Origin: Pseudomonas putida
Lineage (GTDB): Bacteria > Pseudomonadota > Gammaproteobacteria > Pseudomonadales > Pseudomonadaceae
DNA: 56,328 bases
Reading direction: 5' to 3'
NCBI RefSeq assembly: GCF_001976065.1
Contig: NZ_MNAH01000001.1
Coordinates: 408,452 to 464,779 of the forward strand
Shown: piece by piece, positions 35,567 through 44,069 of the stretch
Position numbering within the stretch: the stretch's first letter is position 1
How the letters are laid out: each line of letters opens with the position of its first letter
The notes under the pieces: generated by a model
What the model was told of the DNA's origin: nothing
What the model saw: only the letters and a program-made list of their open reading frames with translations
Database searches by the model: none
Program-made: the position numbers and the translations under genes

Positions 35567-36115
35567 ATGGACACGGGCTCACGACTCAAATTAGTACGCG
35601 AAAGCTACAAGCTGTCCCAGCGCGAGCTGGCCCGGCGTAGCGGCGTCACCAATGCCACCATTTCCCTGATCGAACAGAATCGCGTCAGTCCTTCCGTCAG
35701 CTCGCTGAAAAAGCTGCTCGAAGGCATCCCCATGTCCCTGGCCGACTTCTTCACCTTCGACCAGCCGCCGCGTGAGCATCAATACGTCTTCCGCGCCAAC
35801 GAGCAGCCCGACCTCGGCCGCCACGGCCTGCGCCTGTTGCTGATCGGCGCCTCCGTGCCAAGCCGGCAGATGCGTCTGTTGCGCGAACAGTACGCGCCAG
35901 GTGCCAGCTCCGGAGAGGAGCCGATCGTGCATTCGGAAGGCGAGGAGTGCGGTCTGGTCACCCGTGGCACCGTCGAGCTGACGGTGGATGGGCAGATCAG
36001 CGTGCTCAATGCCGGGGACGGCTATTACTTTCCGACGACCTTACCGCACAAGTTTCGCAATATCGGCCAGGATGAGGCGGAAATCATCAGCGCGAACACG
36101 CCGGCGAACTTCTGA
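35567..36115 (+). CDS. pauR: XRE-cupin transcriptional repressor PauR/PuuR-like
   Basis: A 182-residue regulator starting MDTGSRLKLVRESYKLS. The first 60 residues are an XRE helix-turn-helix (SQRELARRSGVTNATISLIEQNRVSPSVSSLKKLL); the rest is a cupin sensor (HSEGEECGLVTRGTVELTV, GDGYYFPTTLPHKFRN). This fits the PuuR and PauR repressors of putrescine catabolism, which release DNA when polyamines or their glutamylated forms are present. It is downstream of pauB and has a palindrome in its own promoter. Confidence 0.92.
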   Translation: MDTGSRLKLVRESYKLSQRELARRSGVTNATISLIEQNRVSPSVSSLKKLLEGIPMSLADFFTFDQPPREHQYVFRANEQPDLGRHGLRLLLIGASVPSRQMRLLREQYAPGASSGEEPIVHSEGEECGLVTRGTVELTVDGQISVLNAGDGYYFPTTLPHKFRNIGQDEAEIISANTPANF

Positions 36116-36167
36116 TAACAGCGTGGCGTGATCCGGCGTTACGTCGGCGCAACAACCGTGGTGCTTG

Positions 36168-36205
36168 AAAAAAACCGATGCCCGCACAGGCATCGGTTTT
36201 TTTAT
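36168..36205. terminator. Bidirectional terminator
   Basis: A-run, then ACCGATGCC-CGCACA-GGCATCGGT, then TTTTTT. It serves the regulator gene on the plus strand and, by its A-run, the convergent secreted-protein gene on the minus strand. Confidence 0.9.
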
Positions 36206-36627
36206 TTGGCCTTCCAGTGCCCACCGCCAGACTCACAATCAATCCTGGCCTGAGCGATGTGCTCGGCGCCGTAGTAATACGTCGTGACCTGGGCATTGTC
36301 GGGGATGTTGACCGACTGACTGTTCTTGTCCTTGCTGGTGGAATGAGGATTGGCCAGGGATTCCTGGGTCAGCGTGGCGGTGCAGGTGGCTTGATAATGA
36401 TCTGCACAATGTTCGACTTTCTTCTTGGTGCTGGTCAGCATGTCCTTGCTTTCGTTGCTGCATGACCAGTCGATGGAATTGACTGGCATGCCTTCGTATT
36501 CATAACAACTATGACTTTCGACCACGGGGACGGAAGCGCTTTGGGATCGGGTCAGCACGTCGCAACCTTCGGCGAATGCCAGGGCAGGGCAGAGGCCAGC
36601 GAGCAAAAGCAGCAGTCTACTGTTCAT
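36202..36627 (-). CDS. Small secreted Cys-rich hypothetical protein
   Basis: A 141-residue protein with a clear signal peptide (MNSRLLLLLAGLCPALAFA), so periplasmic or outside the cell. The mature part has about six Cys (CDVLTRSQ, SCYEYEG, WSCSNES, EHCADHY, ATCTATL, DCESGGG), likely forming disulfide bonds, and many Ser and Thr. No family recognised. Its stop is at the terminator shared with the convergent regulator gene. Confidence 0.7.
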   Translation of the reverse strand: MNSRLLLLLAGLCPALAFAEGCDVLTRSQSASVPVVESHSCYEYEGMPVNSIDWSCSNESKDMLTSTKKKVEHCADHYQATCTATLTQESLANPHSTSKDKNSQSVNIPDNAQVTTYYYGAEHIAQARIDCESGGGHWKAK

Positions 36628-36755
36628 CGGGATTTCCTCTCCAATGGCGCCTTGTTTGAACCAGGATCAGCGCTGATAGAGTTTCGAAACCCCGATGTGG
36701 CCCGTGGTTCCATGCATTTGGCTCGTTTATGCAGCGTTAACGCGTAGCCCCGGCC

Positions 36756-36974
36756 TTATTGTCTGGCCTGTGCTGGATCCGGGTGGTGGGTGATGTGCTT
36801 GGGCCCTGCCAGCGCCCACAGGATCAATCCGATCAGCGGCACAAACACGATCACCACCATCCACACGCCTTTGCTGCTCGCTTTGCCTGCGCTTTTGCGC
36901 ACCCGGTTGATGGCCCACAACTCGATCAACAGAAGAACGGCTGCCAATACAATCCACGTCGTTTCGATCTGCAT
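36756..36974 (-). CDS. Small PLDc_N-like membrane protein
   Basis: A 72-residue membrane protein with two hydrophobic spans (IVLAAVLLLIELWAI and VWMVVIVFVPLIGLILWALAGP), the pattern of the short PLDc_N family found at the start of some cardiolipin synthases and alone in small proteins. A strong ribosome site (AGGAGGTGACT) precedes the ATG. Function unknown; it probably lies in the inner membrane. Confidence 0.75.
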   Translation of the reverse strand: MQIETTWIVLAAVLLLIELWAINRVRKSAGKASSKGVWMVVIVFVPLIGLILWALAGPKHITHHPDPAQARQ

Positions 36975-37352
36975 GTAGTCACCTCCTGATAGTCTTTCAG
37001 TTAGGTGGGCAGTTGTGCGCAGGGTTCATTTAATTTGCGGTTGACGAAACAGGCACCTCACCCCCCCCTCGACTTGTCGATCAGGAGGACTGAGCCTGGC
37101 GGGACTACCGCCACTTCGCAGTGCGTCGGTGGTTAGCGGCCTCACCATAAAGGGAAATGTCCTGCAGGTTTTGCAGATCAGAATCTAACGTTCGTCGGAT
37201 GTCAGCTGGCTATCAGCGCTTTTGCCTGCCCGTTCCATCACGGCTGCTAAGCTTCGTCGTTGCAGCACCCGAGCCTGCCCTGGGCTCACGTTGCGTTCGC
37301 AACCACGGAGTTCCACCTCTATTCCTGTCGGCAATCTGCACGGAGGCAGGCG
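36975..37352. other. Intergenic region, nothing identified
   Basis: These 378 bp hold the promoters of the small membrane gene (minus) and the winged-helix gene (plus). I see no clear operator or RNA. Confidence 0.5.
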
Positions 37353-38156
37353 ATGGTGTTCAAGCGCATGGTGGATTCGAGCGCGGCGCGGGTTCCCGTG
37401 CCGCTCGATCCTGAAGAGATGGAGCGAGTACTGGCATTGCTGCTGGCAAGTCCCTTGTTCGCCAAGTCCCGGCGCATGGGCAGTCTGTTGCGCTTTCTGG
37501 CCGAGCACGACTTGCAACCCTCCAATACCCCCCTCACCGAACACGCCATCGGCATCGCGGTGTTCCGGCGTGATCCGGCGGTGTACTGCACCGGCGATGA
37601 CCCGGTGGTGCGGGTGCAGGTGGGGCGGCTACGGCGCAAGCTTGCGGCGCACTACGCCAGCAACGGTCAGCACGACCCGGTGCGCCTGAGCATACCGGCC
37701 GGCTGTTATCGCCTTGCTTATCAGCGATTGCAGCCCAAGGCCATCGTCACCCGCCATCCGGTTTTGCAGATCCAGCCGTTCACCTGCATTACCCGTGACG
37801 GCGATGACTTCGCCCGGGGCTTGTGCGAGGAGCTGAGTTGTCGCTTGTTCGAGTCGTTCGAGCAGGCGCAGACCGGGGCTAATCATGTGTTGATGAAGGT
37901 GCCGCGCAGCAGCGTCAAGACAGCCGATGGCGGACGCGTCGGGCGCTACAGCTATTGCCTGGAGGGCAGCGTGCGGGTCGAGCCTGCGCGGGTGCGGGCG
38001 TCGTTGCGCCTGGTGGATGTGGCGCAGGGGCGGATTCGCTGGTCGGCGCAGTTCGATCGCACCCAGCCTTATGGCATCGCCACCCAGGAGGACCTGGCGC
38101 AATCGATCTGCCTGTCCCTGACGGGCTACTTTGCCAAAGGCACCATTGACGAATGA
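37353..38156 (+). CDS. Winged-helix regulator with TolB/FlgO-like C-terminal domain
   Basis: A 267-residue protein starting MVFKRMVDSSAARVP, after GGAGGCAGGCG. Residues 60-115 (DPVVRVQVGRLRRKLAAHY and VRLSIPAGCYRLAY) match the winged-helix domain found before sensor and cyclase domains in many proteobacteria; residues 125-265 (VLQIQPFTCI, LEGSVRVEPARVRASLRLVDVAQGRIRWSAQFD) match a TolB N-terminal/FlgO-like domain. It is probably a cytoplasmic DNA-binding protein that responds to an unknown signal. It converges on the unidentified gene at 38193, and the two may be linked. Confidence 0.75.
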   Translation: MVFKRMVDSSAARVPVPLDPEEMERVLALLLASPLFAKSRRMGSLLRFLAEHDLQPSNTPLTEHAIGIAVFRRDPAVYCTGDDPVVRVQVGRLRRKLAAHYASNGQHDPVRLSIPAGCYRLAYQRLQPKAIVTRHPVLQIQPFTCITRDGDDFARGLCEELSCRLFESFEQAQTGANHVLMKVPRSSVKTADGGRVGRYSYCLEGSVRVEPARVRASLRLVDVAQGRIRWSAQFDRTQPYGIATQEDLAQSICLSLTGYFAKGTIDE

Positions 38157-38159
38157 AAG

Positions 38160-38179
38160 GGGCAACCCTGGGGTTGCCC
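38160..38179. terminator. Hairpin between convergent genes
   Basis: GGGCAACCC and GGGTTGCCC form a 9-bp stem with a tiny loop between the stops at 38156 and 38193. No long T-run follows on either strand, so it may be only a weak terminator. Confidence 0.5.
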
Positions 38180-38192
38180 CGGTGCGCAGGGG

Positions 38193-38930
38193 TTACACGG
38201 TTTTCCATTGACCGCCTTCATAAAGGCGACCGGCGGTGTTTTCGAACGTCAGGTCGATTTCGATCGCCTTGGAGCGTGAGGTACTGAACATGGTACTGGT
38301 CTGCACATTCTGTTCGAACCATACGAGGATGGTTTCGACGGGGGTCAGTACGGTTTTACCGGTGACTACCTGATCCACCGCCACATAGATCGGCGTGCTG
38401 ACCTGATTGCCATCGATGCCGGTGGACAGCTGGTTGATCCCCGGATGGATCGGCGCGTACTCGTTCACAAAGGTCATGGAAACGTCCGGGCCGCCCGTGA
38501 TCGCCGGGCTCAGCAGGCCGTGTTCATCGAGTGTCGAGGTTTGCCCAAGACCGATATTGACGATGTTGGTCGAGACTTTGACCTGGATGTTTTCCTTGAA
38601 CACGTTGGAAGCGAACATCTGGTACAACGGCGTCCAGCTGAATTCGTTATTGCTCAGGTAAGCGACATAGGACTGCCAGACCACGTTGTAGTCGGCGGTG
38701 CCGACTTTCTTGGCAAAGCACAGCTTGTAGCCAGACTTCTTGAGCAGGGTCAGGTCGCCGGGGGCGATTTCGATGGTGACGGTTTTCTGCGCCGCCGCCA
38801 GGGCGGACCTCAATACCCTGCCGTAATCCGCCGACTTCAGTTGCGTTGCACCCATGATCGACTTGACGGCTTCTTGCACCTCATCGTGCAGCTGCTGGCG
38901 TTGTTGGCTGACAGCGTTTGATTGGCTCAT
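38193..38930 (-). CDS. Hypothetical protein of unknown family, cytoplasmic, possibly lectin- or toxin-like fold
   Basis: A 245-residue protein starting MSQSNAVSQQRQQLHDEVQEAV. The first 60 residues are helical and charged, and the rest is a beta-rich domain with SGYKLCFAKKVGTADYNVVWQSYVAYL, SWTPLYQMFASNVF, QVKVSTNIVNIGLGQTSTL and VETILVWFEQNVQTSTMF. I see no signal peptide or membrane segment. It recalls beta-sandwich proteins known mostly from fungi and soil bacteria, but I cannot name the family, and the comparison to lectins or cytolysins is a guess. It is convergent with the winged-helix regulator. Confidence 0.65.
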   Translation of the reverse strand: MSQSNAVSQQRQQLHDEVQEAVKSIMGATQLKSADYGRVLRSALAAAQKTVTIEIAPGDLTLLKKSGYKLCFAKKVGTADYNVVWQSYVAYLSNNEFSWTPLYQMFASNVFKENIQVKVSTNIVNIGLGQTSTLDEHGLLSPAITGGPDVSMTFVNEYAPIHPGINQLSTGIDGNQVSTPIYVAVDQVVTGKTVLTPVETILVWFEQNVQTSTMFSTSRSKAIEIDLTFENTAGRLYEGGQWKTV

Positions 38931-39104
38931 GGCGTCCCTCTTCCTTGGTGGTGTGTTGGGCAATCGATGGCTGGCAGGCAGTCAACCGGGGCCATCCATC
39001 GAGAGCTTCACTCTAGGTTCAGGCGGTGCACTGGCTAAGTGTCTTGGCGTTACAGGCGGGTAACGGGGGGGTATCAAGCGCGGTTCGGTTCAGGCGGGGG
39101 GGTC

Positions 39105-39149
39105 GCTCGCGAAAGGCCTGACGTTCGACGTCAGGGCCTTGTCGCGAGC
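39105..39149. repeat. Long REP-derived hairpin
   Basis: GCTCGCG...CGCGAGC encloses GGCC...GGCC and a perfect TGACGT-TCG-ACGTCA core, a stable hairpin 18 bp beyond the end of the permease gene. Confidence 0.7.
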
Positions 39150-39167
39150 AAACGTCCAGGATCGTGA

Positions 39168-40583
39168 CTACAGGCTGGCGGCGAGTTTCCCACCCGACAA
39201 CCGACGCTTGTAGGCACTGTCGCGGTTGGCCAGCCACCAGTACAACGGTGACGTGATCACCAGGCCCACCAACCAGGACAGGTCCGCGCCATTGATGTGC
39301 TCGGAAATCGGTCCGACGTACAGCGGTGTGTTCATGAACGGAATCTGCACCACGATGCCGATCGCGTAGGCCAGCAGCGCCTGCGGGTTGTAGCGCCCGT
39401 AGATGCCGCCATCGACGTGGAAGATCGAGTCGATGTCGTACTTGCCCTTGTGGATGGCGTAGAAGTCGATCAGGTTGATCGCCGTCCACGGCACCAGGAC
39501 CACCAGCAGGACCAGCACCATGTCGACGAAGTGGCCGATGAAGTCAGCGGAGGCACCGACGGCGGCAAAGCAGCAGGCACCGAGCACGATCACCGAGAGC
39601 ACGGCGCGGCTCTTGGCGGTGGGGATCCAGCGGTAGGCGAAGGTCTGCACCAGGGTGATCAGCGACAACACGGCGCCGTAGAGGTTGAGGGCGTTGTGGC
39701 TGATGACGCTGAGCAGGAACAGCACCAGCATCAGCGGGCCAATGGAACCGGTGGCGAGCTTGACCGCTTCCATGGTGTCCATGCCGACAGGCGTGGCCAG
39801 TACGGCGACGGCGCCGAAGATGAACGACAGGCTGGAACCGAGCACGGTGCCCAGGTAGGTGGTCCAGAAGGTCGCCGCCACGGGCACGTCGGCCGGCAGG
39901 TAGCGCGAATAGTCGGACACGTAGGGCGCGAAGGCGATTTGCCAGAGCGCGGCCAGGGACACTGTCGCCAGCCAGCCGGAGATGTTGAAGCTGCCGCGGG
40001 TGAGGAAGTCGCCGGTCTGCACGTGGGTCAGGATGTAGGCGAAACCCAGCACGATGCCGATGCCCAGCACCCAGGTGCCAATACGGTTGAGCACGTGGAT
40101 GAAGCGATAGCCGATGATGCCGATGATGCCCGAACCCAGGGCACCGATGACGATGCCCACGGGCACCGGCACGCTGTCGACCACGCCGTGCAGGGATTTG
40201 CCCGCCAGCACGATGTTGGAGGCGAAGAAACCGATGTACATCACGCCGGCGATCAGCACCACCAGCAGTGCACCGAGGGAGCCGAACTGGGCTCGGCTCT
40301 GGATCATCTGGGGGATGCCCATCTGCGGGCCCTGGGCCGAGTGCAGCGCCATCAGCACGCCGCCGACCAGATGGCCAACGAGGATGGCGACGATGCCCCA
40401 GACCAGGTTCAGGTGAAACATCTGCACGCCGAGGGCGCCGGTGACGATGGGCAAGGGCGCGATGTTGCCACCGAACCACAGGGTGAACAGGTCGCGGGTC
40501 TTGCCATGACGATCTTGCGGCGGCACGTAGCCGATCGTGTGTTTCTCGATGAGCGGGGCGCTCGTTGTTGCAGTGGTTACCAT
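39168..40583 (-). CDS. NCS1-family cytosine/purine permease
   Basis: A 471-residue membrane protein, started at MVTTATTSAPLIEKH (40583) because TTGGAG precedes it; a longer frame upstream is an artefact. It has about 12 hydrophobic segments and the NCS1 signs: GYVPPQDRHGKTRDLFTLWFGGN near the N-terminus, HSAQGPQMGIPQMIQSRAQFG and DFYAIHKGKYD. NCS1 proteins import nucleobases, hydantoins, allantoin or thiamin precursors with Na+ or H+. It diverges from a LysR gene and is close to the FMO/RidA/deacylase operon, so it may import that pathway's substrate. Confidence 0.88.
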   Translation of the reverse strand: MVTTATTSAPLIEKHTIGYVPPQDRHGKTRDLFTLWFGGNIAPLPIVTGALGVQMFHLNLVWGIVAILVGHLVGGVLMALHSAQGPQMGIPQMIQSRAQFGSLGALLVVLIAGVMYIGFFASNIVLAGKSLHGVVDSVPVPVGIVIGALGSGIIGIIGYRFIHVLNRIGTWVLGIGIVLGFAYILTHVQTGDFLTRGSFNISGWLATVSLAALWQIAFAPYVSDYSRYLPADVPVAATFWTTYLGTVLGSSLSFIFGAVAVLATPVGMDTMEAVKLATGSIGPLMLVLFLLSVISHNALNLYGAVLSLITLVQTFAYRWIPTAKSRAVLSVIVLGACCFAAVGASADFIGHFVDMVLVLLVVLVPWTAINLIDFYAIHKGKYDIDSIFHVDGGIYGRYNPQALLAYAIGIVVQIPFMNTPLYVGPISEHINGADLSWLVGLVITSPLYWWLANRDSAYKRRLSGGKLAASL

Positions 40584-40839
40584 GACGAACTCCAAGGCAA
40601 AGTGAGTACGTGGACGTACTTCGGTGAGCGTCGCGCGAACGACGCTTTTCTTGTTGGAGCGATCATGTGCAATGGATCGGGATAGATAAATTAGTAAGTT
40701 TGTTGCTTCAAACCTTAAAAAATATATGCCGCGCCGGCGGTCGCCTCCGGTATGTTCAGCCTTGACCGCAGGCCTGCACCAAACCCTTGTGTGCACTGCC
40801 GATCCCTTGACCCTGATGTTCTGTTTCCCGGAGGTTCCC
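40584..40839. other. Divergent promoter region of the NCS1 permease and LysR genes
   Basis: These 256 bp hold an AT-rich stretch (about 40685-40730, with AAATTAGTAAGTTTG and CCTTAAAAAATATATG) suited to the overlapping promoters. I found no clear palindrome. Confidence 0.5.
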
Positions 40840-41751
40840 ATGGCCGCCTACAACCTGCGCCAGCTCAGGTATTTCGTCACCACGGCCGACTGCGGCAGCG
40901 TGGCGGAGGCCTCGCGCAAGCTCTACATCGCGCAGCCCTCGGTGTCGACGGCAATCAAGCACCTGGAAGAGAGTTTTGGCGTGCAACTGTTCATCCGCCA
41001 TCACGCCCAGGGGGTGTCGCTGACGCCGAGCGGTTCGCGGTTCTACCGCAAGGCCCAGGAGCTGCTGCGGGTCGCCCATGAGTTCGAGCAGAATGCCCTG
41101 GCGGACAATGACGTGGTGGCGGGACAGATCGACATCGGCTGTTTTGAAACCGTGGCACCGCTGTACCTGCCACGCCTGATCGCCGGGTTCAAGCTGCGCT
41201 GGCCCGGGGTGGAAATCCGCATTCGCGATGGCGAGCAGCAGGAGCTGGTGCAGGCGCTGACCGCCGGCAGCATCGACATGGCCATGGTTTACGAACATGA
41301 CCTGGACAGCACCATCGAGACCGTGGCGCTGATGCCGGCCCAGCAACCCTACGCCTTGCTGCCCGCCGACCATCGCTTCGCCCAGCAGGCGAAAGTCTCG
41401 CTGCATGACCTGGTGCTGGAGCCGATGATTTTGCTCGACGTGGTGCCCAGCCGGACCTACTTCGTGAGCATTTTCGAAGAGCGCGGGTTGACGCCGAACA
41501 TCGTGTTCAGCTCGCCTTCGATCGAGATGGTGCGCGGGATGGTCGGGCGGGGTTTCGGCTTTTCGATCCTGGTGACCAAACCGTTCTCCGAATACACCTA
41601 TGACGGGCAAAAAGTCGTGTGCGTGCCGCTGGCCGAAAACGTCACCGGCTCCGGGTTGTCCGCGGCGTGGTTGCGTAGGGCACAGCTGACCAAGCCGGTG
41701 CAGCTGTTCGTCGATTACTGCCAGGAAGAACTGGCCCGACTCTATACCTGA
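40840..41751 (+). CDS. LysR-family transcriptional regulator
   Basis: A 303-residue LysR protein starting MAAYNLRQLRYFV after CCGGAGGTTCCC. The winged helix (GSVAEASRKLYIAQPSVSTAIKHLEESFG) and effector domain (90-300) are complete. It diverges from the NCS1 permease and converges on the M20 deacylase operon, so it probably controls one or both in response to the imported compound. Confidence 0.9.
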   Translation: MAAYNLRQLRYFVTTADCGSVAEASRKLYIAQPSVSTAIKHLEESFGVQLFIRHHAQGVSLTPSGSRFYRKAQELLRVAHEFEQNALADNDVVAGQIDIGCFETVAPLYLPRLIAGFKLRWPGVEIRIRDGEQQELVQALTAGSIDMAMVYEHDLDSTIETVALMPAQQPYALLPADHRFAQQAKVSLHDLVLEPMILLDVVPSRTYFVSIFEERGLTPNIVFSSPSIEMVRGMVGRGFGFSILVTKPFSEYTYDGQKVVCVPLAENVTGSGLSAAWLRRAQLTKPVQLFVDYCQEELARLYT

Positions 41752-41764
41752 GTCGGGCCAGGGA

Positions 41765-42916
41765 TCAGTTGCTGATGGCCAGCAGCATCCGTTGCAGCAT
41801 GGCGTCGCAACCGTGCAGTTGTTCCAGGCTGACGAACTCATCGGGTTTATGGCCTTGCTCCATGCTGCCCGGGCCGCATACCACCGTTGGAATTCCCGCT
41901 GCATCGAACAGGCCGCCCTCGGTACCGAACGCCACCGTGCCGAAGTCCCGGGAGCCGGAAAACGCAGCGATCAACTCCGCCGCTTCGCTGCGGGCATCGG
42001 TGGCCAGGCCGGGGTACGCCGACAATTCACTGAAACGAATGTCGCTGTGCTCACTCACGGCGCGCATGCGTGGCAACAGATGCTGTTCGGCATAGGCCTG
42101 CAGTTCCTGTGCAACCCGTTGCGGGTCGTGGGAGGGCAGGGCGCGAACCTCGAAGTCGAAGCGGCAGTCGGCCGGGACGATATTCAAAGCCTTGCCGCCG
42201 CCAATCACCCCGGTCTGCACGGTGGAGAACGGCGGATCGAAACGCGCGTCATGCTGCTCCGGTGCCTTGAGCCGTTGGCCGATGCGCCCCAGTTCAGCGA
42301 TCAGCTCGGCCGCGTATTCGATGGCATTGACCCCGAGCGGAGCATAGGCCGAATGGCAGGCGTGCCCCTGGATGTCACAGCGCATCGCCAGCTTGCCCTT
42401 GTGGCCCAGCACCGGTTTGAGTTCGGTGGGTTCGCCAATGATGCACAGCAGCGGTTTGACCGGTCGTTGCTCAAGGGCCTTGAGCAGCGAGCGCACGCCC
42501 AGGCAGCCGACTTCCTCATCGTAAGACAGGGCGATATGCACCGGCAGGCGCAACGACGCCTGCACCAGCGCGGGCACCAGGGCGAGCACGCAGGCGATGT
42601 AGCCCTTCATGTCCGCCGTGCCGCGACCGTACAGCTTCCCTTCGCGCTCGGTGAGCTGGAACGGCACGACGGTCCACGCCTGACCGTCGACAGGCACCAC
42701 GTCGGTGTGCCCCGAGAGCACGATGCCCGGCCGGTCCGCCGGGCCGATCGTGGCGAACAGGTTGGCTTTGCTGCGCTCCGGGTTGTAGACCAGCTGGCAC
42801 GGCACATCGAAGCCTGCGAGGTAGTCGCGGACACACTCGATCAGTTGCAGGTTGGATTCGCGGCTGGTGGTGTCGAACGCCACCAGCGTTGCGAGCAAAT
42901 CGCGGCTGGCGCTCAT
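41765..42916 (-). CDS. M20-family deacylase, acetylornithine deacetylase (ArgE)-like
   Basis: A 383-residue zinc hydrolase starting MSASRDLLATLVAFDTTS. The metal ligands are seen in SGHTDVVPVD, GRGTADMKG, DEEVGCLG and the late GHKPDEFV. It most resembles ArgE, which removes acetyl from acetylornithine, but this copy is in a catabolic operon, overlaps the DUF1028 gene by 4 bp and may remove an acyl or carbamoyl group from another amino compound. The start at 42916 has GGAGA upstream. Confidence 0.88.
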   Translation of the reverse strand: MSASRDLLATLVAFDTTSRESNLQLIECVRDYLAGFDVPCQLVYNPERSKANLFATIGPADRPGIVLSGHTDVVPVDGQAWTVVPFQLTEREGKLYGRGTADMKGYIACVLALVPALVQASLRLPVHIALSYDEEVGCLGVRSLLKALEQRPVKPLLCIIGEPTELKPVLGHKGKLAMRCDIQGHACHSAYAPLGVNAIEYAAELIAELGRIGQRLKAPEQHDARFDPPFSTVQTGVIGGGKALNIVPADCRFDFEVRALPSHDPQRVAQELQAYAEQHLLPRMRAVSEHSDIRFSELSAYPGLATDARSEAAELIAAFSGSRDFGTVAFGTEGGLFDAAGIPTVVCGPGSMEQGHKPDEFVSLEQLHGCDAMLQRMLLAISN

Positions 42917-43590
42917 CGATCGTCTCCGGCGACGCCGTAGCCAGGGGACCGGTCGGGCGCCAGGGCGCGGTCGATGTAGTCCTGGACCTGCGGACGGTAG
43001 GCCTGCCAAAGTTTTTGCAGCTGGCCAATCGGGTCCTCATCGGCCCAGTCGACCCGCAGGTTGACGATCGGCCAGGTCAACTCGCCGACCACCATTACTG
43101 CGGCCGAATGCACCGGCCCGGCTTCGCCACCGGCCGCCACGCCACCTTGCATCGCCGCCAGCAAACGGTCGGCCAGTTGGCCTTCGGCCTGTTCGAAGGC
43201 GCGGACCATGGTCTCGATCACCACAGGGCTTGCGAGCATGTTGCCGGCCGCCACGCATTGCTCGCCGGACACCGCGTTATGGTTGCCCAGGGTTTGCGCA
43301 CCGCTGAAATGCGCGGTGCGACCGAGGTGGTCGATGGCGGTGATCTGCCGGTACTGGCTGTAGCCATTGCGGGTCAGCACCTTGTCCAGGGCCTCGGCAG
43401 GTGTAAGGCCTTGCTCCATCAGGGCCAAGGTTTCCGGGCCCAGGGAGGGCAGGGTGATGTTTTGCGTCGAGACGGCACCCACACCGGGCAATAACCAGGG
43501 GCAGCGGGCGCCCACGGCAATGCTCGAGGAGCTGATGGCGATGCCGAACTGACCGGTGTCGGGGCAGCGGGCGGCGATGGAAAAGGTCAT
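42913..43590 (-). CDS. DUF1028 family Ntn-hydrolase-like protein
   Basis: A 225-residue protein starting MTFSIAARCPDTGQFGIAISSSSIAVGARCPWL. The opening, the GVGAVSTQN segment and the GNMLASPVVIETMVRAF stretch are diagnostic of DUF1028, which has an Ntn-hydrolase-like fold and is found beside RidA and amidases in many bacteria. It lies 11 bp after the RidA gene and its stop overlaps the M20 start by 4 bp, so the four genes are one operon. It may cleave a C-N bond. Confidence 0.88.
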   Translation of the reverse strand: MTFSIAARCPDTGQFGIAISSSSIAVGARCPWLLPGVGAVSTQNITLPSLGPETLALMEQGLTPAEALDKVLTRNGYSQYRQITAIDHLGRTAHFSGAQTLGNHNAVSGEQCVAAGNMLASPVVIETMVRAFEQAEGQLADRLLAAMQGGVAAGGEAGPVHSAAVMVVGELTWPIVNLRVDWADEDPIGQLQKLWQAYRPQVQDYIDRALAPDRSPGYGVAGDDR

Positions 43591-43601
43591 GGGCCTGCTC
43601 C

Positions 43602-44018
43602 TTATTCGGGAATTACCGCAATCACATCAATCTCCATCAGCCACTGCGGCTGACCCAATGCCGTCACCACCAGCCCGGTGGAAATCGGGAACACGCCTTT
43701 GAGCCACTTGCCCACTTCCTGGTACACCGGTTCGCGGTAACGCGGGTCGATCAGGTAGGTGGTGGTCTTGACGATGTGGCTCAGGTCGCTGCCGGCTTCT
43801 TCCAACAGTTGCTTGACGTTGCGCATGGCCTGCTCGGTCTGCGCCCGCGGATCGCCCAGGCCGACCAGGTTGCCCTCGAAATCGGTGCCGACCTGGCCGC
43901 GCACATACACGGTGTTGCCGGCGCGGACGGCCTGGCACAGGTCGTTGTCCAGGCTCTGGTTCGGGTAGGTTTCCTTGGTGTTGAACATGCGGATGCGAGT
44001 GTGGGTAGGCGTAGTCAT
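43602..44018 (-). CDS. RidA family protein (reactive imine/enamine hydrolase)
   Basis: A 138-residue RidA-type protein, with VYVRGQVGTDFEGN, DPRAQTEQAMRNVKQLLEEAG and HIVKTTTYLIDPRYREPVYQEV. RidA proteins hydrolyse reactive enamine or imine intermediates, and related members work in pyrimidine and amine breakdown. A ribosome site (AGGAGTTTCAA) precedes the ATG. It follows the flavin monooxygenase gene by 51 bp, which suggests that it handles an imine made by that enzyme. Confidence 0.92.
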   Translation of the reverse strand: MTTPTHTRIRMFNTKETYPNQSLDNDLCQAVRAGNTVYVRGQVGTDFEGNLVGLGDPRAQTEQAMRNVKQLLEEAGSDLSHIVKTTTYLIDPRYREPVYQEVGKWLKGVFPISTGLVVTALGQPQWLMEIDVIAVIPE

Positions 44019-44069
44019 TTGAAACTCCTGGAATATGGGGGGCGGCGCGGTTCACGCGCCGAGCGGTTA

